Of a DNA stretch of 6,747 nucleotides, positions 6,342-6,747 are shown one piece after another; within the stretch, counting starts at the first letter, position 1, and the number at the start of each line of letters is the position of its first letter. The translations under genes were made by a program, and so were the position numbers. This DNA comes from Planctomycetales bacterium. Its GTDB lineage: Bacteria > Planctomycetota > Planctomycetia > Pirellulales > Thermoguttaceae. The stretch spans positions 1-6,747 of the forward strand of contig SKZG01000471.1 in assembly GCA_007127495.1 (NCBI GenBank). Direction: 5' to 3'. The notes below the pieces were generated by a model. The model saw nothing but the letters and a program-made list of their open reading frames with translations. It made no database searches and was not told where the DNA came from.

Positions 6342-6747
6342 TTACGGCGCCAAGCCGATGCAATAGAGGCGGCGCGTGGTGCGGATGAACAGTTGCCCAT
6401 GAGCGGCGATCACCGAGGCTCGAACCACCTCGCCGTCGGCCGGCTCATCCATAGCGACGGTATCGATCAACTCGCCGGTGGCCGCGTCGACCACGGCCAC
6501 CTCGCCGGTGAAGTCGATCAGGTACAGCTTGCCGTCGGCGGCCAGGGGCGAGGCTTCGTACTTGCCTTGGCCGGGCGTGGTGACTTGCCATTTCACCTCG
6601 CCGGTTCGCGCGTCGAGTCGGGAAAGATTCTTCTGCAAGTCGTTCAGGATGAAGAAATCGCCGTCGTAGAAGGCGGGCGTGGGCACGTCGGAGGTGACCC
6701 GCGAAGCCGCGTCGGTTTGCCAGGCTACCGCGTCGGCGTCGAGCGCC
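6342..6747 (-). CDS. PQQ-like beta-propeller repeat protein, C-terminal fragment (5' end outside window)
   Basis: About 134 C-terminal residues are visible. The frame is open to the right edge, and the GTG at 6686 is internal. The fragment shows repeating blades: AFYDGDFFILND followed by LSRLDARTGEVKWQV, then SPLAADGKLYLIDFTGEVAVVDAATGELI, then ASVIAAHGQLFIRTTRRLYCIGLAP to the TAA stop. The D-A-x-TGE-hydrophobic turns and 'DGKLYL' strands are typical of PQQ-like/BamB-type propellers. In planctomycetes, such proteins are often large, secreted and of unknown role, and most do not bind PQQ. The last strand closing the propeller is present, so the C-terminus is complete. Neither the export signal nor any other domain can be seen. 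It is the first visible gene of the minus-strand cluster, 35 bases before the sulfatase. The alternative, a true quinoprotein dehydrogenase, cannot be excluded from this fragment. Confidence 0.82.
   Translation of the reverse strand, partial: ALDADAVAWQTDAASRVTSDVPTPAFYDGDFFILNDLQKNLSRLDARTGEVKWQVTTPGQGKYEASPLAADGKLYLIDFTGEVAVVDAATGELIDTVAMDEPADGEVVRASVIAAHGQLFIRTTRRLYCIGLAP

Noticed and set aside
5107..6366. 419-residue open frame on the plus strand opposite the sulfatase
   Set aside because: The sulfatase reading has a complete active site and a strong ribosome binding site. The antisense frame is a codon-bias shadow.

Overview
The window is about 6.7 kb of GC-rich bacterial DNA, densely coding, with no RNA genes, CRISPR array or transposase that I can see. 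The gene content suggests a member of the Planctomycetota, perhaps Pirellulales-like. The clues are a secreted Cys-type sulfatase, a PQQ-type beta-propeller protein, a methyltransferase-like URO-D protein, and a short GGCACAC/GTGTGCC palindrome of a kind I recall from such genomes. This placement is inference, not a sequence match.

Layout. On the + strand, positions 2-2179 hold the C-terminal two thirds of Mfd, the transcription-repair coupling factor; the 5' end lies outside the window. A 146-base spacer follows. It carries a large nested inverted repeat and possibly a promoter. Next, about 2326-3669 encodes an exported SurA/PpiC-type parvulin with a Pro/Ala/Gly-rich linker and a divergent isomerase domain. 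The + strand genes then meet a minus-strand cluster tail to tail, with only 25 bases between stop codons.

The minus-strand cluster reads from the right edge leftward: the C-terminal end of a PQQ-like beta-propeller protein (6342 to the edge), a signal-peptide-bearing sulfatase (4942-6306, with a perfect AGGAGG ribosome binding site), and a URO-D superfamily protein with an H-x-C...C zinc-site pattern (3695-4885). Gaps of 35 and 56 bases suggest one operon. The likely theme is extracellular handling of a sulfated substrate. The URO-D protein may transfer a methyl group in the cytoplasm, but no substrate can be named from the sequence.

I do not see a clearly new multi-gene system. The points most worth a second look are the nested inverted repeat just before the parvulin gene, the divergent active site of that parvulin, and the pairing of a methyltransferase-like URO-D protein with a sulfatase.
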